Positions 46,039-61,075 are shown, counted from the stretch's first letter. The stretch is DNA of 64,000 nucleotides from Siphonodentalium dalli (GCA_032622095.1 CP136066.1:54154609-54218608); one strand, 5' to 3'. Numbers and translations: made by a program. Notes: a model not told the origin generated them from the sequence alone.

Positions 46039-47788
46039 GAGTTAAAAGTTGATATATATATATTGGTTCATCGATTTTAAAGTTATTTTGACAGAGAAAA
46101 GCTTCCTAGTCAGTCCCACTATTTGGTCAGTTCTGGTGCAACATGAAACTAGCACTAGTCAGTAGTGGTACTGGACTGGGAACCAGTCATCTTATGGTTG
46201 AGTTAAAAGTTGATGTATACATTGGTTTATCGATTTTCAAGATCTTTTGACATAGAAAAGCTTCCTAGTCAGTTCCACTATTTGGTCAGTTCTGGTGTGA
46301 TATGAAAACTAGCACTAGTCAGTAGTGGTGTTGGACTGGGAACCAGTCATCTTATGGTAGAGTCAAAAGTTGATGTATATATTGGTTAATCGATTTTCAA
46401 GTTATTTTGACAGAGAAAAGCTTCCTAGTCAGTCCCACTATTTGGTCAGTTCTAGTGTGACATGAAAACTAGCACTAGTCAGTAGTGGCACTGGACTGGG
46501 AACCAGTCATCCTACGGTTAAATCAAAAGTTGATGTAAATAATGGTTAATCTATTTTCAAGATCTTTTGACAGAGAAAAGCTTCCTAGTCAGTCCCACTA
46601 TTTGGTCAGTTCTAGTGTGACATGAAAACTAGCACTAGTCAGTAGTGGTACTGGACTGGGAACCAGTCATCCTATGGTTGAGTTAAAAGTTGATGTATAC
46701 ATTGGTTTATCGATTTTCAAGATCTTTTGACATAGAAAAGCTTCCTAGTCAGTTCCACTATTTGGTCAGTTCTGGTGTGATATGAAAACTAGCACTAGCC
46801 AGTAGTGGTGTTGGACTGGGAACCAGTCATCTTATGGTTGAGTCAAAAGTTGATGTATATATTGGTTTATCAATTTTCAAGTTATTTTGACAGAGAAAAG
46901 CTTCCTAGTCAGTCCCACTAATTGGTCAGTTCTAGTGTGACATGGAAACTAGCACTAGCCAGTAGTGGTACTGGACTGGGAACCAGTCATCTTATGGTTG
47001 AGTTAAAAGTATGTCGTATATATTGGTTTATCAATTTTCAAGTTCTTTTGACAGAAAAGCTTCCCAGTCAGTCCCACTATTCGGTCAGTTCTGGCGACAT
47101 AAAAACTAGCACTAGTCAGTAGTGGTACTGGACTGGGAACCAGTCATCCTATGGTTGAGTCAAAAGTTGATGTATACATTGGTTTATCGATTTTCAAGAT
47201 CTTTTGACAGAGAAAAGCTTCCTAGTCAGTTCCACTATTTGGTCAGTTCTGGTGTGATATGAAAACTAGCACTAGCCAGTAGTGGTGTTGGACTGGGAAC
47301 CAGTCATCTTATGGTTCAGTCAAAAGTTGATGTATATATTGGTTTATCAATTTTCAAGTTATTTTGACAGAGAAAAGCTTCCTAGTCAGTCCCACTAATT
47401 GGTCAGTTCTAGTGTGACATGGAAACTAGCACTAGCCAGTAGTGGTACTGAACTGGGAACCAGTCATCTTATGGTTGAGTTAAAAGTATGTCGTATATAT
47501 TGGTTTATCAATTTTCAAGTTCTTTTGACAGAAAAGCTTCCCAGTCAGTCCCACTATTCGGTCAGTTCTGGCGACATAAAAACTAGCACTAGTCAGTAGT
47601 GGTACTGGACTGGGAACCAGTCATCCTATGGTTGAGTCAAAAGTTGATGTATACATTGGTTTATCGATTTTCAAGATCTTTTGAAAGAGAAAAGCTTCCT
47701 AGTCAGTCCCACTATTTGGTCAGTTCTAGTGTGACATGAAAACTAGCACTAGTCAGTAGTGGTACTGGACTGGGAACCAGTCATCTTA
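46039..47788. repeat. Satellite array 10, with 477-bp trimers
   Basis: About eleven monomers. ACATGGAAAC recurs 477 bp apart. The private variants CTACGGTTAAATC (near 46513) and GTACTGAACTGGG (near 47448) are repeated in array 13. Confidence 0.95.
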
Positions 47789-48513
47789 TAGTTTAGTTAT
47801 CAGTCGACGTTTATATATGTTTGCCATTTTTTAAAGTTCTTTCAATAGAAAATATTATAACACCACTGGCTAGTGCTAGTCAAAACATTCTAATTTCTGG
47901 GATGCTTCAAAGAAAATAACACCTTTGTTCTTATTAACAACAGTACTAAAAATACATATAAAAGTCAAGAATGGACAAGATAAACTGTCAAATCTACATG
48001 ATGAGCTGATACATGGCATTAACAGCTTAAGATGCTAATGTGTTTTGTCACATTGATTAGGTATTGTTTTGACAAGTCAACAACCACTGACATCAAAGCT
48101 GGAGCATTATGTGTCATTAGATAGTCTATTGTTTGTCACAAAGTGAGAACTTTTCACATCATTAGCAAGTTTGAAGTGAGGGTTAAAATATTCTGCAGAA
48201 ACTAAATTTTCAGCATAACATCAACTGTAGTGGGCAGGAAAGCAGCTAGGATTTAATATTATAACAACTTGGGGTTTTTTTCAACATTGGATTATTTTAG
48301 GCATCCAAGCTTAAGGTAAGGTATATTAATTTTTTTATAATCTTAGATTTGTGTTTAAAATCAATCACAACACATTTTTTTTTTCGATTGTAAAATTTAT
48401 GGATTTACATTTAATATCATTCATCCAAAAGTAACTTTTAAAATTAAACAAATGTCCTAAAAAAAAGTTAATAGAAACATTCAGTTGAAATTGTTCTGAC
48501 ATTCAAATTGGTT
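47789..48513. repeat. Short inter-array spacer 10 (725 bp)
   Basis: Private variants GTCAAGAATGG, GAGGGTTAAAATATT and CTTGGGGTTTTTTT; all three recur in spacer 13. Confidence 0.93.
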
Positions 48514-50424
48514 GAGTTAAAAGTTGATATATATATATTGGTTCATCGATTTTAAAGTTATTTTGACAGAGAAAAGCTTCCTAGTCAGTCCCACTATTTG
48601 GTCAGTTCTGGTGCAACATGAAACTAGCACTAGTCAGTAGTGGTACTGGACTGGGAACCAGTCATCTTATGGTTGAGTTAAAAGTTGATGTATACATTGG
48701 TTTATCGATTTTCAAGATCTTTTGACATAGAAAAGCTTCCTAGTCAGTTCCACTATTTGGTCAGTTCTGGTGTGATATGAAAGCTAGCACTAGTCAGTAG
48801 TGGTGTTGGACTGGGAACCAGTCATCTTATGGTAGAGTCAAAAGTTGATGTATATATTGGTTAATCGATTTTCAAGTTATTTTGACAGAGAAAAGCTTCC
48901 TAGTCAGTCCCACTATTTGGTCAGTTCTAGTGTGACATGAAAACTAGCACTAGTCAGTAGTGGCACTGGACTGGGAACCAGTCATCCTATGGTTGAATCA
49001 AAAGTTGATGTAAATAATGGTTTATCTATTTTCAAGATCTTTTGACAGAGAAAAGCTTCCTAGTCAGTCCCACTATTTGGTCAGTTCTAGTGTGACATGA
49101 AAACTAGCACTAGTCAGTAGTGGTACTGGACTGGGAACCAGTCATCCTATGGTTGAGTTAAAAGTTGATGTATACATTGGTTTATCGATTTTCAAGATCT
49201 TTTGACAAAGAAAAGCTTCCAAGTCAGTTCCACTATTTGGTCAGTTCTGGTGTGATATGAAAACTAGCACTAGCCAGTAGTGGTGTTGGACTGGGAACCA
49301 GTCATCTTATGGTTGAGTCAAAAGTTGATGTATATATTGGTTTATCAATTTTCAAGTTATTTTGACAGAGAAAAGCTTCCTAGTCAGTCCCACTAATTGG
49401 TCAGTTCTAGTGTGACATGAAAACTAGCACTAGCCAGTAGTGGTACTGGACTGGGAACCAGTCATCTTATGGTTGAGTTAAAAGTATGTCGTATATATTG
49501 GTTTATCAATTTTCAAGTTCTTTTGACAGAAAAGCTTCCCAGTCAGTCCCACTATTCGGTCAGTTCTGGTGACATAAAAACTAGCACTAGTCAGTAGTGG
49601 TACTGGACTGGGAACCAGTCATCCTATGGTTGAGTTAAAAGTATGTCGTATATATTGGTTTATCTATTTTCAAGATCTTTTGACAGAGAAAAGCTTCCTA
49701 GTCAGTCCCACTATTTGGTCAGTTCTAGTGTGACATGAAAACTAGCACTAGTCAGTAGTGGTACTGGACTGGGAACCAGTCATCCTATGGTTGAGTCAAA
49801 AGTTGATGTATACATTGGTTTATCGATTTTCAAGATCTTTTGACAGAGAAAAGCTTCCTAGTCAGTTCCACTATTTGGTCAGTTCTGGTGTGATATGAAA
49901 ACTAGCACTAGCCAGTAGTGGTGTTGGACTGGGAACCAGTCATCTTATGGTTCAGTCAAAAGTTGATGTATATATTGGTTTATCAATTTTCAAGTTATTT
50001 TGACAGAGAAAAGCTTCCTAGTCAGTCCCACTAATTGGTCAGATCTAGTGTGACATGGAAACTAGCACTAGCCAGTAGTGGTACTGGACTGGGAACCAGT
50101 CATCTTATGGTTGAGTTAAAAGTATGTCGTATATATTGGTTTATCAATTTTCAAGTTCTTTTGACAGAAAAGCTTCCCAGTCAGTCCCACTATTCGGTCA
50201 GTTCTGGCGACATAAAAACTAGCACTAGTCAGTAGTGGTACTGGACTGGGAACCAGTCATCCTATGGTTGAGTCAAAAGTTGATGTATACATTGGTTTAT
50301 CGATTTTCAAGATCTTTTGAAAGAGAAAAGCTTCCTAGTCAGTCCCACTATTTGGTCAGTTCTAGTGTGACATGAAAACTAGCACTAGTCAGTAGTGGTA
50401 CTGGACTGGGAACCAGTCATCTTA
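48514..50424. repeat. Satellite array 11
   Basis: About twelve monomers, with GTAAATAATGG near 49011 and one ACATGGAAAC trimer near 50053 carrying CAGATCTAG. Confidence 0.95.
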
Positions 50425-51149
50425 TAGTTTAGTTATCAGTCGACGTTTATATATGTTTGCCATTTTTTAAAGTTCTTTCAATAGAAAATATTATAACACC
50501 ACTGGCTAGTGCTAGTCAAAACATTCTAATTTCTGGGATGCTTCAAAGAAAATAACACCTTTGTTCTTATTAACAACAGTACTAAAAATACATATAAAAG
50601 TCAGGAATGGACAAGATAAACTGTCAAATCTACATGATGAGCTGATACATGGCATTAACAGCTTAAGATGCTAATGTGTTTTGTCACATTGATTAGGTAT
50701 TGTTTTGACAAGTCAACAACCACTGACATCAAAGCTGGAGCATTATGTGTCATTAGATAGTCTATTGTTTGTCACAAAGTGAGAACTTTTCACATCATTA
50801 GCAAGTTTGAAGTGAGGGTTTAAATATTCTGCAGAAACTAAATTTTCAGCATAACATCAACTGTAGTGGGCAGGAAAGCAGCTAGGATTTAATATTATAA
50901 CAACTTGGGTTTTTTTTCAACATTGGATTATTTTAGGCATCCAAGCTTAAGGTAAGGTATATTAATTTTTTTATAATCTTAGATTTGTGTTTAAAATCAA
51001 TCACAACACATTTTTTTTTTCGATTGTAAAATTTATGGATTTACATTTAATATCATTCATCCAAAAGTAACTTTTAAAATTAAACAAATGTCCTAAAAAA
51101 AAGTTAATAGAAACATTCAGTTGAAATTGTTCTGACATTCAAATTGGTT
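50425..51149. repeat. Short inter-array spacer 11 (725 bp)
   Basis: Ordinary short spacer with the TACATATAAAAG form; no private indel seen. Confidence 0.93.
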
Positions 51150-54100
51150 GAGTTAAAAGTTGATATATATATATTGGTTCATCGATTTTAAAGTTATTTT
51201 GACAGAGAAAAGCTTCCTAGTCAGTCCCACTATTTGGTCAGTTCTGGTGCAACATGAAACTAGCACTAGTCAATAGTGGTACTGGACTGGGAACCAGTCA
51301 TCTTATGGTTGAGTTAAAAGTTGATGTATACATTGGTTTATCGATTTTCAAGATCTTTTGACATAGAAAAGCTTCCTAGTCAGTTCCACTATTTGGTCAG
51401 TTCTGGTGTGATATGAAAGCTAGCACTAGTCAGTAGTGGTGTTGGACTGGGAACCAGTCATCTTATGGTAGAGTCAAAAGTTGATGTATATATTGGTTAA
51501 TCGATTTTCAAGTTATTTTGACAGAGAAAAGCTTCCTAGTCAGTCCCACTATTTGGTCAGTTCTAGTGTGACATGAAAACTAGCACTAGTCAGTAGTGGT
51601 ACTGGACTGGGAACCAGTCATCCTATGGTTGAGTTAAAAGTTGATGTATACATTGGTTTATCGATTTTCAAGATCTTTTGACAAAGAAAAGCTTCCAAGT
51701 CAGTTCCACTATTTGGTCAGTTCTGGTGTGATATGAAAACTAGCACTAGCCAGTAGTGGTGTTGGACTGGGAACCAGTCATCTTATGGTTGAGTCAAAAG
51801 TTGATGTATATATTGGTTTATCAATTTTCAAGTTATTTTGACAGAGAAAAGCTTCCTAGTCAGTCCCACTAATTGGTCAGTTCTAGTGTGACATGAAAAC
51901 TAGCACTAGCCAGTAATGGTACTGGACTGGGAACCAGTCATCTTATGGTTGAGTTAAAAGTATGTCGTATATATTGGTTTATCAATTTTCAAGTTCTTTT
52001 GACAGAAAAGCTTCCCAGTCAGTCCCACTATTCGGTCAGTTCTGGTGACATAAAAACTAGCACTAGTCAGTAGTGGTACTGGACTGGGAACCAGTCATCC
52101 TATGGTTGAGTCAAAAGTTGATGTATACATTGGTTTATCGATTTTCAAGATCTTTTGACAGAGAAAAGCTTCCTAGTCAGTTCCACTATTTGGTCAGTTC
52201 TGGTGTGATATGAAAACTAGCACTAGCCAGTAGTGGTGTTGGACTGGGAACCAGTCATCTTATGGTTCAGTCAAAAGTTGATGTATATATTGGTTTATCA
52301 ATTTTCAAGATCTTTTGAAAGAGAAAAGCTTCCTAGTCAGTCCCACTATTTGGTCAGTTCTAGTGTGACATGAAAACTAGCACTAGTCAGTAGTGGTACG
52401 GGACTGGGAACAAGTCATCTTATGGTTGAGTTAAAAGTTGATGTATACATTGGTTTATCGATTTTCAAGATCTTTTGACAGGGAAAAGCTTCCTAGTCAG
52501 TTCCACTATTTGGTCAGTTCTGGTGTGATATGAAAACTAGCACTAGCCAGTAGTGGTGTTGGACTGGGAACCAGTCATCTTATGGTTCAGTCAAAAGTTG
52601 ATGTATATATTGGTTTATCAATTTTCAAGATCTTTTGAAAGAGAAAAGCTTCCTAGTCAGTCCCACTATTTGGTCAGTTCTAGTGTGACATGAAAACTAG
52701 CACTAGTCAGTAGTGGTACTGGACTGGGAACCAGTCATCTCATGGTTGAGTTAAAAGTTGATGTATACATTGGTTTATCGATTTTCAAGATCTTTTGACA
52801 TAGAAAAGCTTCCTAGTCAGTTCCACTATTTGGTCAGTTCTGGTGTGATATGAAAACTAGCACTAGCCAGTAGTGGTGTTGGACTGGGAACCAGTCATCT
52901 TATGGTTGATTCAAAAGTTTATGTATCTATTTTCAAGATCTTTTGACAAAGAAAAGCTTCCAAGTCAGTTCCACTATTTGGTCAGTTCTGGTGTGATATG
53001 AAAACTAGCACTAGCCAGTAGTGGTGTTGGACTGGGAACCAGTCATCCTATGGTTGAGTTAAAAGTTGATGTATACATTGGTTTATCGATTTTCAAGATC
53101 TTTTGACAAAGAAAAGCTTCCAAGTCAGTTCCACTATTTGGTCAGTTCTGGTGTGATATGAAAACTAGCACTAGCCAGTAGTGGTGTTGGACTGGGAACC
53201 AGTCATCTTATGGTTGAGTCAAAAGTTGATGTATATATTGGTTTATCAATGTTCAAGTTATTTTGACAGAGAAAAGCTTCCTAGTCAGTCCCACTAATTG
53301 GTCAGTTCTAGTGTGACATGAAAACTAGCACTAGCCAGTAGTGGTACTGGACTGGGAACCAGTCATCTTATGGTTGAGTTAAAAGTATGTCGTATATATT
53401 GGTTTATCAATTTTCAAGTTCTTTTGACAGAAAAGCTTCCTAGTCAGTCCCACTATTCGGTCAGTTCTGGTGAAATAAAAACTAGCACTAGTCAGTAGTG
53501 GTACTGGACTGGGAACCAGTCATCCTATGGTTGAGTCAAAAGTTGATGTATACATTGGTTTATCGATTTTCAAGATCTTTTGACAGAGAAAAGCTTCCTA
53601 GTCAGTCCCACTATTTGGTCAGTTCTAGTGTGACATGAAAACTAGCACTAGTCAGTAGTGGTACTGGACTGGGAACCAGTCATCCTATGGTTGAGTTAAA
53701 AGTTGATGTATACATTGGTTTATCGATTTTCAAGATCTTTTGACAAAGAAAAGCTTCCAAGTCAGTTCCACTATTTGGTCAGTTCTGGTGTGATATGAAA
53801 ACTAGCACTAGCCAGTAGTGGTGTTGGACTGGGAACCAGTCATCTTATGGTTGAGTGAAAAGTTGATGTATATATTGGTTTATCAATTTTCAAGTTATTT
53901 TGACAGAGAAAAGCTTCCTAGTCAGTCCCACTAATTGGTCAGTTCTAGTGTGACATGAAAACTAGCACTAGCCAGTAGTGGTACTGGACTGGGAACCAGT
54001 CATCTTATGGTTGAGTTAAAAGTATGTCGTATATATTGGTTTATCAATATTCAAGTTCTTTTGACAGAAAAGCTTCCCAGTCAGTCCCACTATTCGGTCA

Positions 54101-57100
54101 GTTCTGGTGACATAAAAACTAGCACTAGTCAGTAGTGGTACTGGACTGGGAACCAGTCATCCTATGGTTGAGTCAAAAGTTGATGTATACATTGGTTTAT
54201 CGATTTTCAAGATCTTTTGACAGAGAAAAGCTTCCTAGTCAGTTCCACTATTTGGTCAGTTCTGGTGTGATATGAAAACTAGCACTAGCCAGTAGTGGTG
54301 TTGGACTGGGAACCAGTCATCTTATGGTTCAGTCAAAAGTTGATGTATATATTGGTTTATCAATTTTCAAGATCTTTTGAAAGAGAAAAGCTTCCTAGTC
54401 AGTCCCACTATTTGGTCAGTTCTAGTGTGACATGAAAACTAGCACTAGTCAGTAGTGGTACGGGACTGGGAACAAGTCATCTTATGGTTGAGTTAAAAGT
54501 TGATGTATACATTGGTTTATCAATTTTCAAGATCTTTTGACAGGGAAAAGCTTCCTAGTCAGTTCCACTATTTGGTCAGTTCTGGTGTGATATGAAAACT
54601 AGCACTAGCCAGTAGTGGTGTTGGACTGGGAACCAGTCATCTTATGGTTCAGTCAAAAGTTGATGTATATATTGGTTTATCAATTTTCAAGATCTTTTGA
54701 AAGAGAAAAGCTTCCTAGTCAGTCCCACTATTTGGTCAGTTCTAGTGTGACATGAAAACTAGCACTAGTCAGTAGTGGTACTGGACTGGGAACCAGTCAT
54801 CTCATGGTTGAGTTAAAAGTTGATGTATACATTGGTTTATCGATTTTCAAGATCTTTTGACATAGAAAAGCTTCCTAGTCAGTTCCACTATTTGGTCAGT
54901 TCTGGTGTGATATGAAAACTAGCACTAGCCAGTAGTGGTGTTGGACTGGGAACCAGTCATCTTATGGTTGATTCAAAAGTTTATGTATCTATTTTCAAGA
55001 TCTTTTGACAAAGAAAAGCTTCCAAGTCAGTTCCACTATTTGGTCAGTTCTGGTGTGATATGAAAACTAGCACTAGCCAGTAGTGGTGTTGGACTGGGAA
55101 CCAGTCATCCTATGGTTGAGTTAAAAGTTGATGTATACATTGGTTTATCGATTTTCAAGATCTTTTGACAAAGAAAAGCTTCCAAGTCAGTTCCACTATT
55201 TGGTCAGTTCTGGTGTGATATGAAAACTAGCACTAGCCAGTAGTGGTGTTGGACTGGGAACCAGTCATCTTATGGTTGAGTCAAAAGTTGATGTATATAT
55301 TGGTTTATCAATGTTCAAGTTATTTTGACAGAGAAAAGCTTCCTAGTCAGTCCCACTAATTGGTCAGTTCTAGTGTGACATGAAAACTAGCACTAGCCAG
55401 TAGTGGTACTGGACTGGGAACCAGTCATCTTATGGTTGAGTTAAAAGTATGTCGTATATATTGGTTTATCAATTTTCAAGTTCTTTTGACAGAAAAGCTT
55501 CCTAGTCAGTCCCACTATTCGGTCAGTTCTGGTGAAATAAAAACTAGCACTAGTCAGTAGTGGTACTGGACTGGGAACCAGTCATCCTATGGTTGAGTCA
55601 AAAGTTGATGTATACATTGGTTTATCGATTTTCAAGATCTTTTGACAGAGAAAAGCTTCCTAGTCAGTCCCACTATTTGGTCAGTTCTAGTGTGACATGA
55701 AAACTAGCACTAGTCAGTAGTGGTACTGGACTGGGAACCAGTCATCCTATGGTTGAGTTAAAAGTTGATGTATACATTGGTTTATCGATTTTCAAGATCT
55801 TTTGACAAAGAAAAGCTTCCAAGTCAGTTCCACTATTTGGTCAGTTCTGGTGTGATATGAAAACTAGCACTAGCCAGTAGTGGTGTTGGACTGGGAACCA
55901 GTCATCTTATGGTTGAGTGAAAAGTTGATGTATATATTGGTTTATCAATTTTCAAGTTATTTTGACAGAGAAAAGCTTCCTAGTCAGTCCCACTAATTGG
56001 TCAGTTCTAGTGTGACATGAAAACTAGCACTAGCCAGTAGTGGTACTGGACTGGGAACCAGTCATCTTATGGTTGAGTTAAAAGTATGTCGTATATATTG
56101 GTTTATCAATATTCAAGTTCTTTTGACAGAAAAGCTTCCCAGTCAGTCCCACTATTCGGTCAGTTCTGGTGACATAAAAACTAGCACTAGTCAGTAGTGG
56201 TACTGGACTGGGAACCAGTCATCCTATGGTTGAGTCAAAAGTTGATGTATACATTGGTTTATCGATTTTCAAGATCTTTTGACAGAGAAAAGCTTCCTAG
56301 TCAGTTCCACTATTTGGTCAGTTCTGGTGTGATATGAAAACTAGCACTAGCCAGTAGTGGTGTTGGACTGGGAACCAGTCATCTTATGGTTCAGTCAAAA
56401 GTTGATGTATATATTGGTTTATCAATTTTCAAGATCTTTTGAAAGAGAAAAGCTTCCTAGTCAGTCCCACTATTTGGTCAGTTCTAGTGTGACATGAAAA
56501 CTAGCACTAGTCAGTAGTGGTACGGGACTGGGAACAAGTCATCTTATGGTTGAGTTAAAAGTTGATGTATACATTGGTTTATCGATTTTCAAGATCTTTT
56601 GACAGGGAAAAGCTTCCTAGTCAGTTCCACTATTTGGTCAGTTCTGGTGTGATATGAAAACTAGCACTAGCCAGTAGTGGTGTTGGACTGGGAACCAGTC
56701 ATCTTATGGTTCAGTCAAAAGTTGATGTATATATTGGTTTATCAATTTTCAAGATCTTTTGAAAGAGAAAAGCTTCCTAGTCAGTCCCACTATTTGGTCA
56801 GTTCTAGTGTGACATGAAAACTAGCACTAGTCAGTAGTGGTACTGGACTGGGAACCAGTCATCTCATGGTTGAGTTAAAAGTTGATGTATACATTGGTTT
56901 ATCGATTTTCAAGATCTTTTGACATAGAAAAGCTTCCTAGTCAGTTCCACTATTTGGTCAGTTCTGGTGTGATATGAAAACTAGCACTAGCCAGTAGTGG
57001 TGTTGGACTGGGAACCAGTCATCTTATGGTTGATTCAAAAGTTTATGTATCTATTTTCAAGATCTTTTGACAAAGAAAAGCTTCCAAGTCAGTTCCACTA

Positions 57101-60100
57101 TTTGGTCAGTTCTGGTGTGATATGAAAACTAGCACTAGCCAGTAGTGGTGTTGGACTGGGAACCAGTCATCCTATGGTTGAGTTAAAAGTTGATGTATAC
57201 ATTGGTTTATCGATTTTCAAGATCTTTTGACAAAGAAAAGCTTCCAAGTCAGTTCCACTATTTGGTCAGTTCTGGTGTGATATGAAAACTAGCACTAGCC
57301 AGTAGTGGTGTTGGACTGGGAACGAGTCATCTTATGGTTGAGTCAAAAGTTGATGTATATATTGGTTTATCAATGTTCAAGTTATTTTGACAGAGAAAAG
57401 CTTCCTAGTCAGTCCCACTAATTGGTCAGTTCTAGTGTGACATGAAAACTAGCACTAGCCAGTAGTGGTACTGGACTGGGAACCAGTCATCTTATGGTTG
57501 AGTTAAAAGTATGTCGTATATATTGGTTTATCAATTTTCAAGTTCTTTTGACAGAAAAGCTTCCTAGTCAGTCCCACTATTCGGTCAGTTCTGGTGACAT
57601 AAACACTAGCACTAGTCAGTAGTGGTACTGGACTGGGAACCAGTCATCCTATGGTTGAGTCAAAAGTTGATGTATACATTGGTTTATCGATTTTCAAGAT
57701 CTTTTGACAGAGAAAAGCTTCCTAGTCAGTTCCACTATTTGGTCAGTTCTGGTGTGATATGAAAACTAGCACTAGCCAGTAGTGGTGTTGGACTGGGAAC
57801 CAGTCATCTTATGGTTCAGTCAAAAGTTGATGTATATATTGGTTTATCAATTTTCAAGATCTTTTGACATAGAAAAGCTTCCTAGTCAGTTCCACTATTT
57901 GGTCAGTTCTGGTGTGATATGAAAACTAGCACTAGCCAGTAGTGGTGTTGGACTGGGAACCAGTCATCTTATGGTTGAGTCAAAAGTTGATGTATATATT
58001 GGTTTATCTATTTTCAAGATCTTTTGACAGAGAAAAGCTTCCTAGTCAGTCCCACTATTTGGTCAGTTCTAGTGTGACATGAAAACTAGCACTAGTCAGT
58101 AGTGGTACTGGACTGGGAACCAGTCATCTTATGGTTGAGTTAAAAGTTGATGTATACATTGGTTTATCGATTTTCAAGATCTTTTGACATAGAAAAGCTT
58201 CCTAGTCAGTTCCACTATTTGGTCAGTTCTGGTGTGATATGAAAACTAGCACTAGCCAGTAGTGGTGTTGGACTGGGAACCAGTCATCTTATGGTTCAGT
58301 CAAAAGTTGATGTATATATTGGTTTATCAATTTTCAAGATCTTTTGAAAGAGAAAAGCTTCCTAGTCAGTCCCACTATTTGGTCAGTTCTAGTGTGACAT
58401 GAAAACTAGCACTAGTCAGTAGTGGTACGGGACTGGGAACAAGTCATCTTATGGTTGAGTTAAAAGTTGATGTATACATTGGTTTATCGATTTTCAAGAT
58501 CTTTTGACAGAGAAAAGCTTCCTAGTCAGTTCCACTATTTGGTCAGTTCTGGTGTGATATGAAAACTAGCACTAGCCAGTAGTGGTGTTGGACTGGGAAC
58601 CAGTCATCTTATGGTTCAGTCAAAAGTTGATGTATATATTGGTTTATCAATTTTCAAGATCTTTTGAAAGAGAAAAGCTTCCTAGTCAGTCCCACTATTT
58701 GGTCAGTTCTAGTGTGACATGAAAACTAGCACTAGTCAGTAGTGGTACGGGACTGGGAACAAGTCATCTTATGGTTGAGTTAAAAGTTGATGTATACATT
58801 GGTTTATCGATTTTCAAGATCTTTTGACAGGGAAAAGCTTCCTAGTCAGTTCCACTATTTGGTCAGTTCTGGTGTGATATGAAAACTAGCACTAGCCAGT
58901 AGTGGCACTGGACTGGGAACCAGTCATCTTATGGTTCAGTCAAAAGTTGATGTATATAATGGTTTATCTATTTTCAAGATCTTTTGAAAGAGAAAAGCTT
59001 CCTAGTCAGTCCCACTATTTGGTCAGTTCTAGTGTGACATGAAAACTAGCACTAGTCAGTAGTGGTACTGGACTGGGAACCAGTCATCCTACGGTTGAGT
59101 TAAAAGTTGATGTATATATTGGTTTATCGATTTTCAAGTTATTTTGACAGAGAAAAGCTTCCTAGTCAGTCCCACTAATTGGTCAGTTCTAGTGAGACAT
59201 GAAAACTAGCACTAGTCAGTAGTGGCACTGGACTGGGAACCATCTTATGGTTGAGTTAAAAGTATGTAGTATATATTGGTTTAACAATTTTCAAGTTCTT
59301 TTGACAGAAAAGCTTCCCAGTCAGTCCCACTATTCGGTCAGTTCTGGTGACATAAAACTAGCACTAGTCAGTAGTGGTACTGGACTGGGAACCAGTCATC
59401 CTATGGTTGAGTCAAACGTTGATGTATACATTGGTTTATCGATTTTCAAGATCTTTTGACAGAGAAAAGCTTCCTAGTCAGTTCCACTATTTGGTCAGTT
59501 CTGGTGTGATATGAAAACTAGCACTAGCCAGTAGTGGTATTGGACTGGGAACCAGTCATCTTATGGTTGAGTCAAAAGTTGATGTATATATTGGTTTATC
59601 TATTTTCAAGATCTTTTGACAGAGAAAAGCTTCCTAGTCAGTCCCACTATTTGGTCAGTTCTAGTGTGACATGAAAACTTGCACTAGTCAGTAGTGGTAC
59701 TGGACTGGGAACCAGTCATCTTATGGTTGAGTTAAAAGTTGATGTATACATTGGTTTATCGATTTTCAAGATCTTTTGACATAGAAAAGCTTCCTAGTCA
59801 GTTCCACTATTTGGTCAGTTCTGGTGTGATATGAAAACTAGCACTAGCCAGTAGTGGTGTTGGACTGGGAACCAGTCATCTTATGGTTGAGTCAAAAGTT
59901 TATGTATCTATTTTCAAGATCTTTTGACAAAGAAAAGCTTCCTAGTCAGTTCCACTATTTGGTCAGTTCTGGTGTGATATGAAAACTAGCACTAGCCAGT
60001 AGTGGTGTTGGACTGGGAACCAGTCATCTTATGGTTGAGTCAAAAGTTGATGTATATATATTGGTTTATCTACTTTCAAGATCTTTTGACAGAGAAAAGC

Positions 60101-60353
60101 TTCCTAGTCAGTTCCACTATTTGGTCAGTTCTGGTGTGATATGAAAACTAGCACTAGCCAGTAGTGGTGTTGGACTGGGAACCAGTCATCTTATGGTTCA
60201 GTCAAAAGTTGATGTATATATTGGTTTATCAATTTTCAAGATCTTTTGAAAGAGAAAAGCTTCCTAGTCAGTCCCACTATTTGGTCAGTTCTAGTGTGAC
60301 ATGAAAACTAGCACTAGTCAGTAGTGGTACTGGACTGGGAACCAGTCATCTTA
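51150..60353. repeat. Satellite array 12, longest uninterrupted array (9.2 kb)
   Basis: About 58 monomers without a spacer. It contains a 2,062-bp block of 13 monomers repeated almost three times and, from about 58.2 kb, the second copy of the 15,037-bp repeat that began in array 9. Confidence 0.95.
51990..57720. repeat. 2,062-bp higher-order repeat, about 2.8 copies
   Basis: Rare variants recur at exactly 2,062 bp: CATCTCATGG (CATGG at 52741, 54803, 56865), TATGGTTGATTC (52901, 54963, 57025) and GGTACGGG with AACAAGTC. TTGAGTGAAAAG (53851, 55913) and TTATCAATATTC (54041, 56103) occur twice only, which puts unit boundaries between about 54.05 and 54.45 kb. Similarity of the third copy fades near 57.7 kb. 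Exact ends are uncertain by a few hundred bases. Confidence 0.85.
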
Positions 60354-61075
60354 TAGTTTAGTTATCAGTCGACGTTTATATATGTTTGCCATTTTTTAAA
60401 GTTCTTTCAATAGAAAATATTATAACACCACTGGCTAGTGCTAGTCAAAACATTCTAATTTCTGGGATGCTTCAAAGAAAATAACACCTTTGTTCTTATT
60501 AACAACAGTACTAAAAATACATATAAAAGTCAGGAATGGACAAGATAAACTGTCAAATCTACATGATGAGCTGATACATGGCATTAACAGCTTAAGATGC
60601 TAATGTGTTTTGTCACATTGATTAGGTATTGTTTTGACAAGTCAACAACCACTGACATCAAAGCTGGAGCATTATGTGTCATTAGATAGTCTATTGTTTG
60701 TCACAAAGTGAGAACTTTTCACATCATTAGCAAGTTTGAAGTGAGGGTTTAAATATTCTGCAGAAACTAAATTTTCAGCATAACATCAACTGTAGTGGGC
60801 AGGAAAGCAGCTAGGATTTAATATTATAACTTGGGTTTTTTTTCAACATTGGATTATTTTAGGCATCCAAGCTTAAGGTAAGGTATATTAATTTTTTTAT
60901 AATCTTAGATTTGTGTTTAAAATCAATCACAACACATTTTTTTTTTCGATTGTAAAATTTATGGATTTACATTTAATATCATTCATCCAAAAGTAACTTT
61001 TAAAATTAAACAAATGTCCTAAAAAAAAGTTAATAGAAACATTCAGTTGAAATTGTTCTGACATTCAAATTGGTT
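60354..61075. repeat. Short inter-array spacer 12 (722 bp)
   Basis: Copy of spacer 9, including the missing AAC. Confidence 0.93.
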
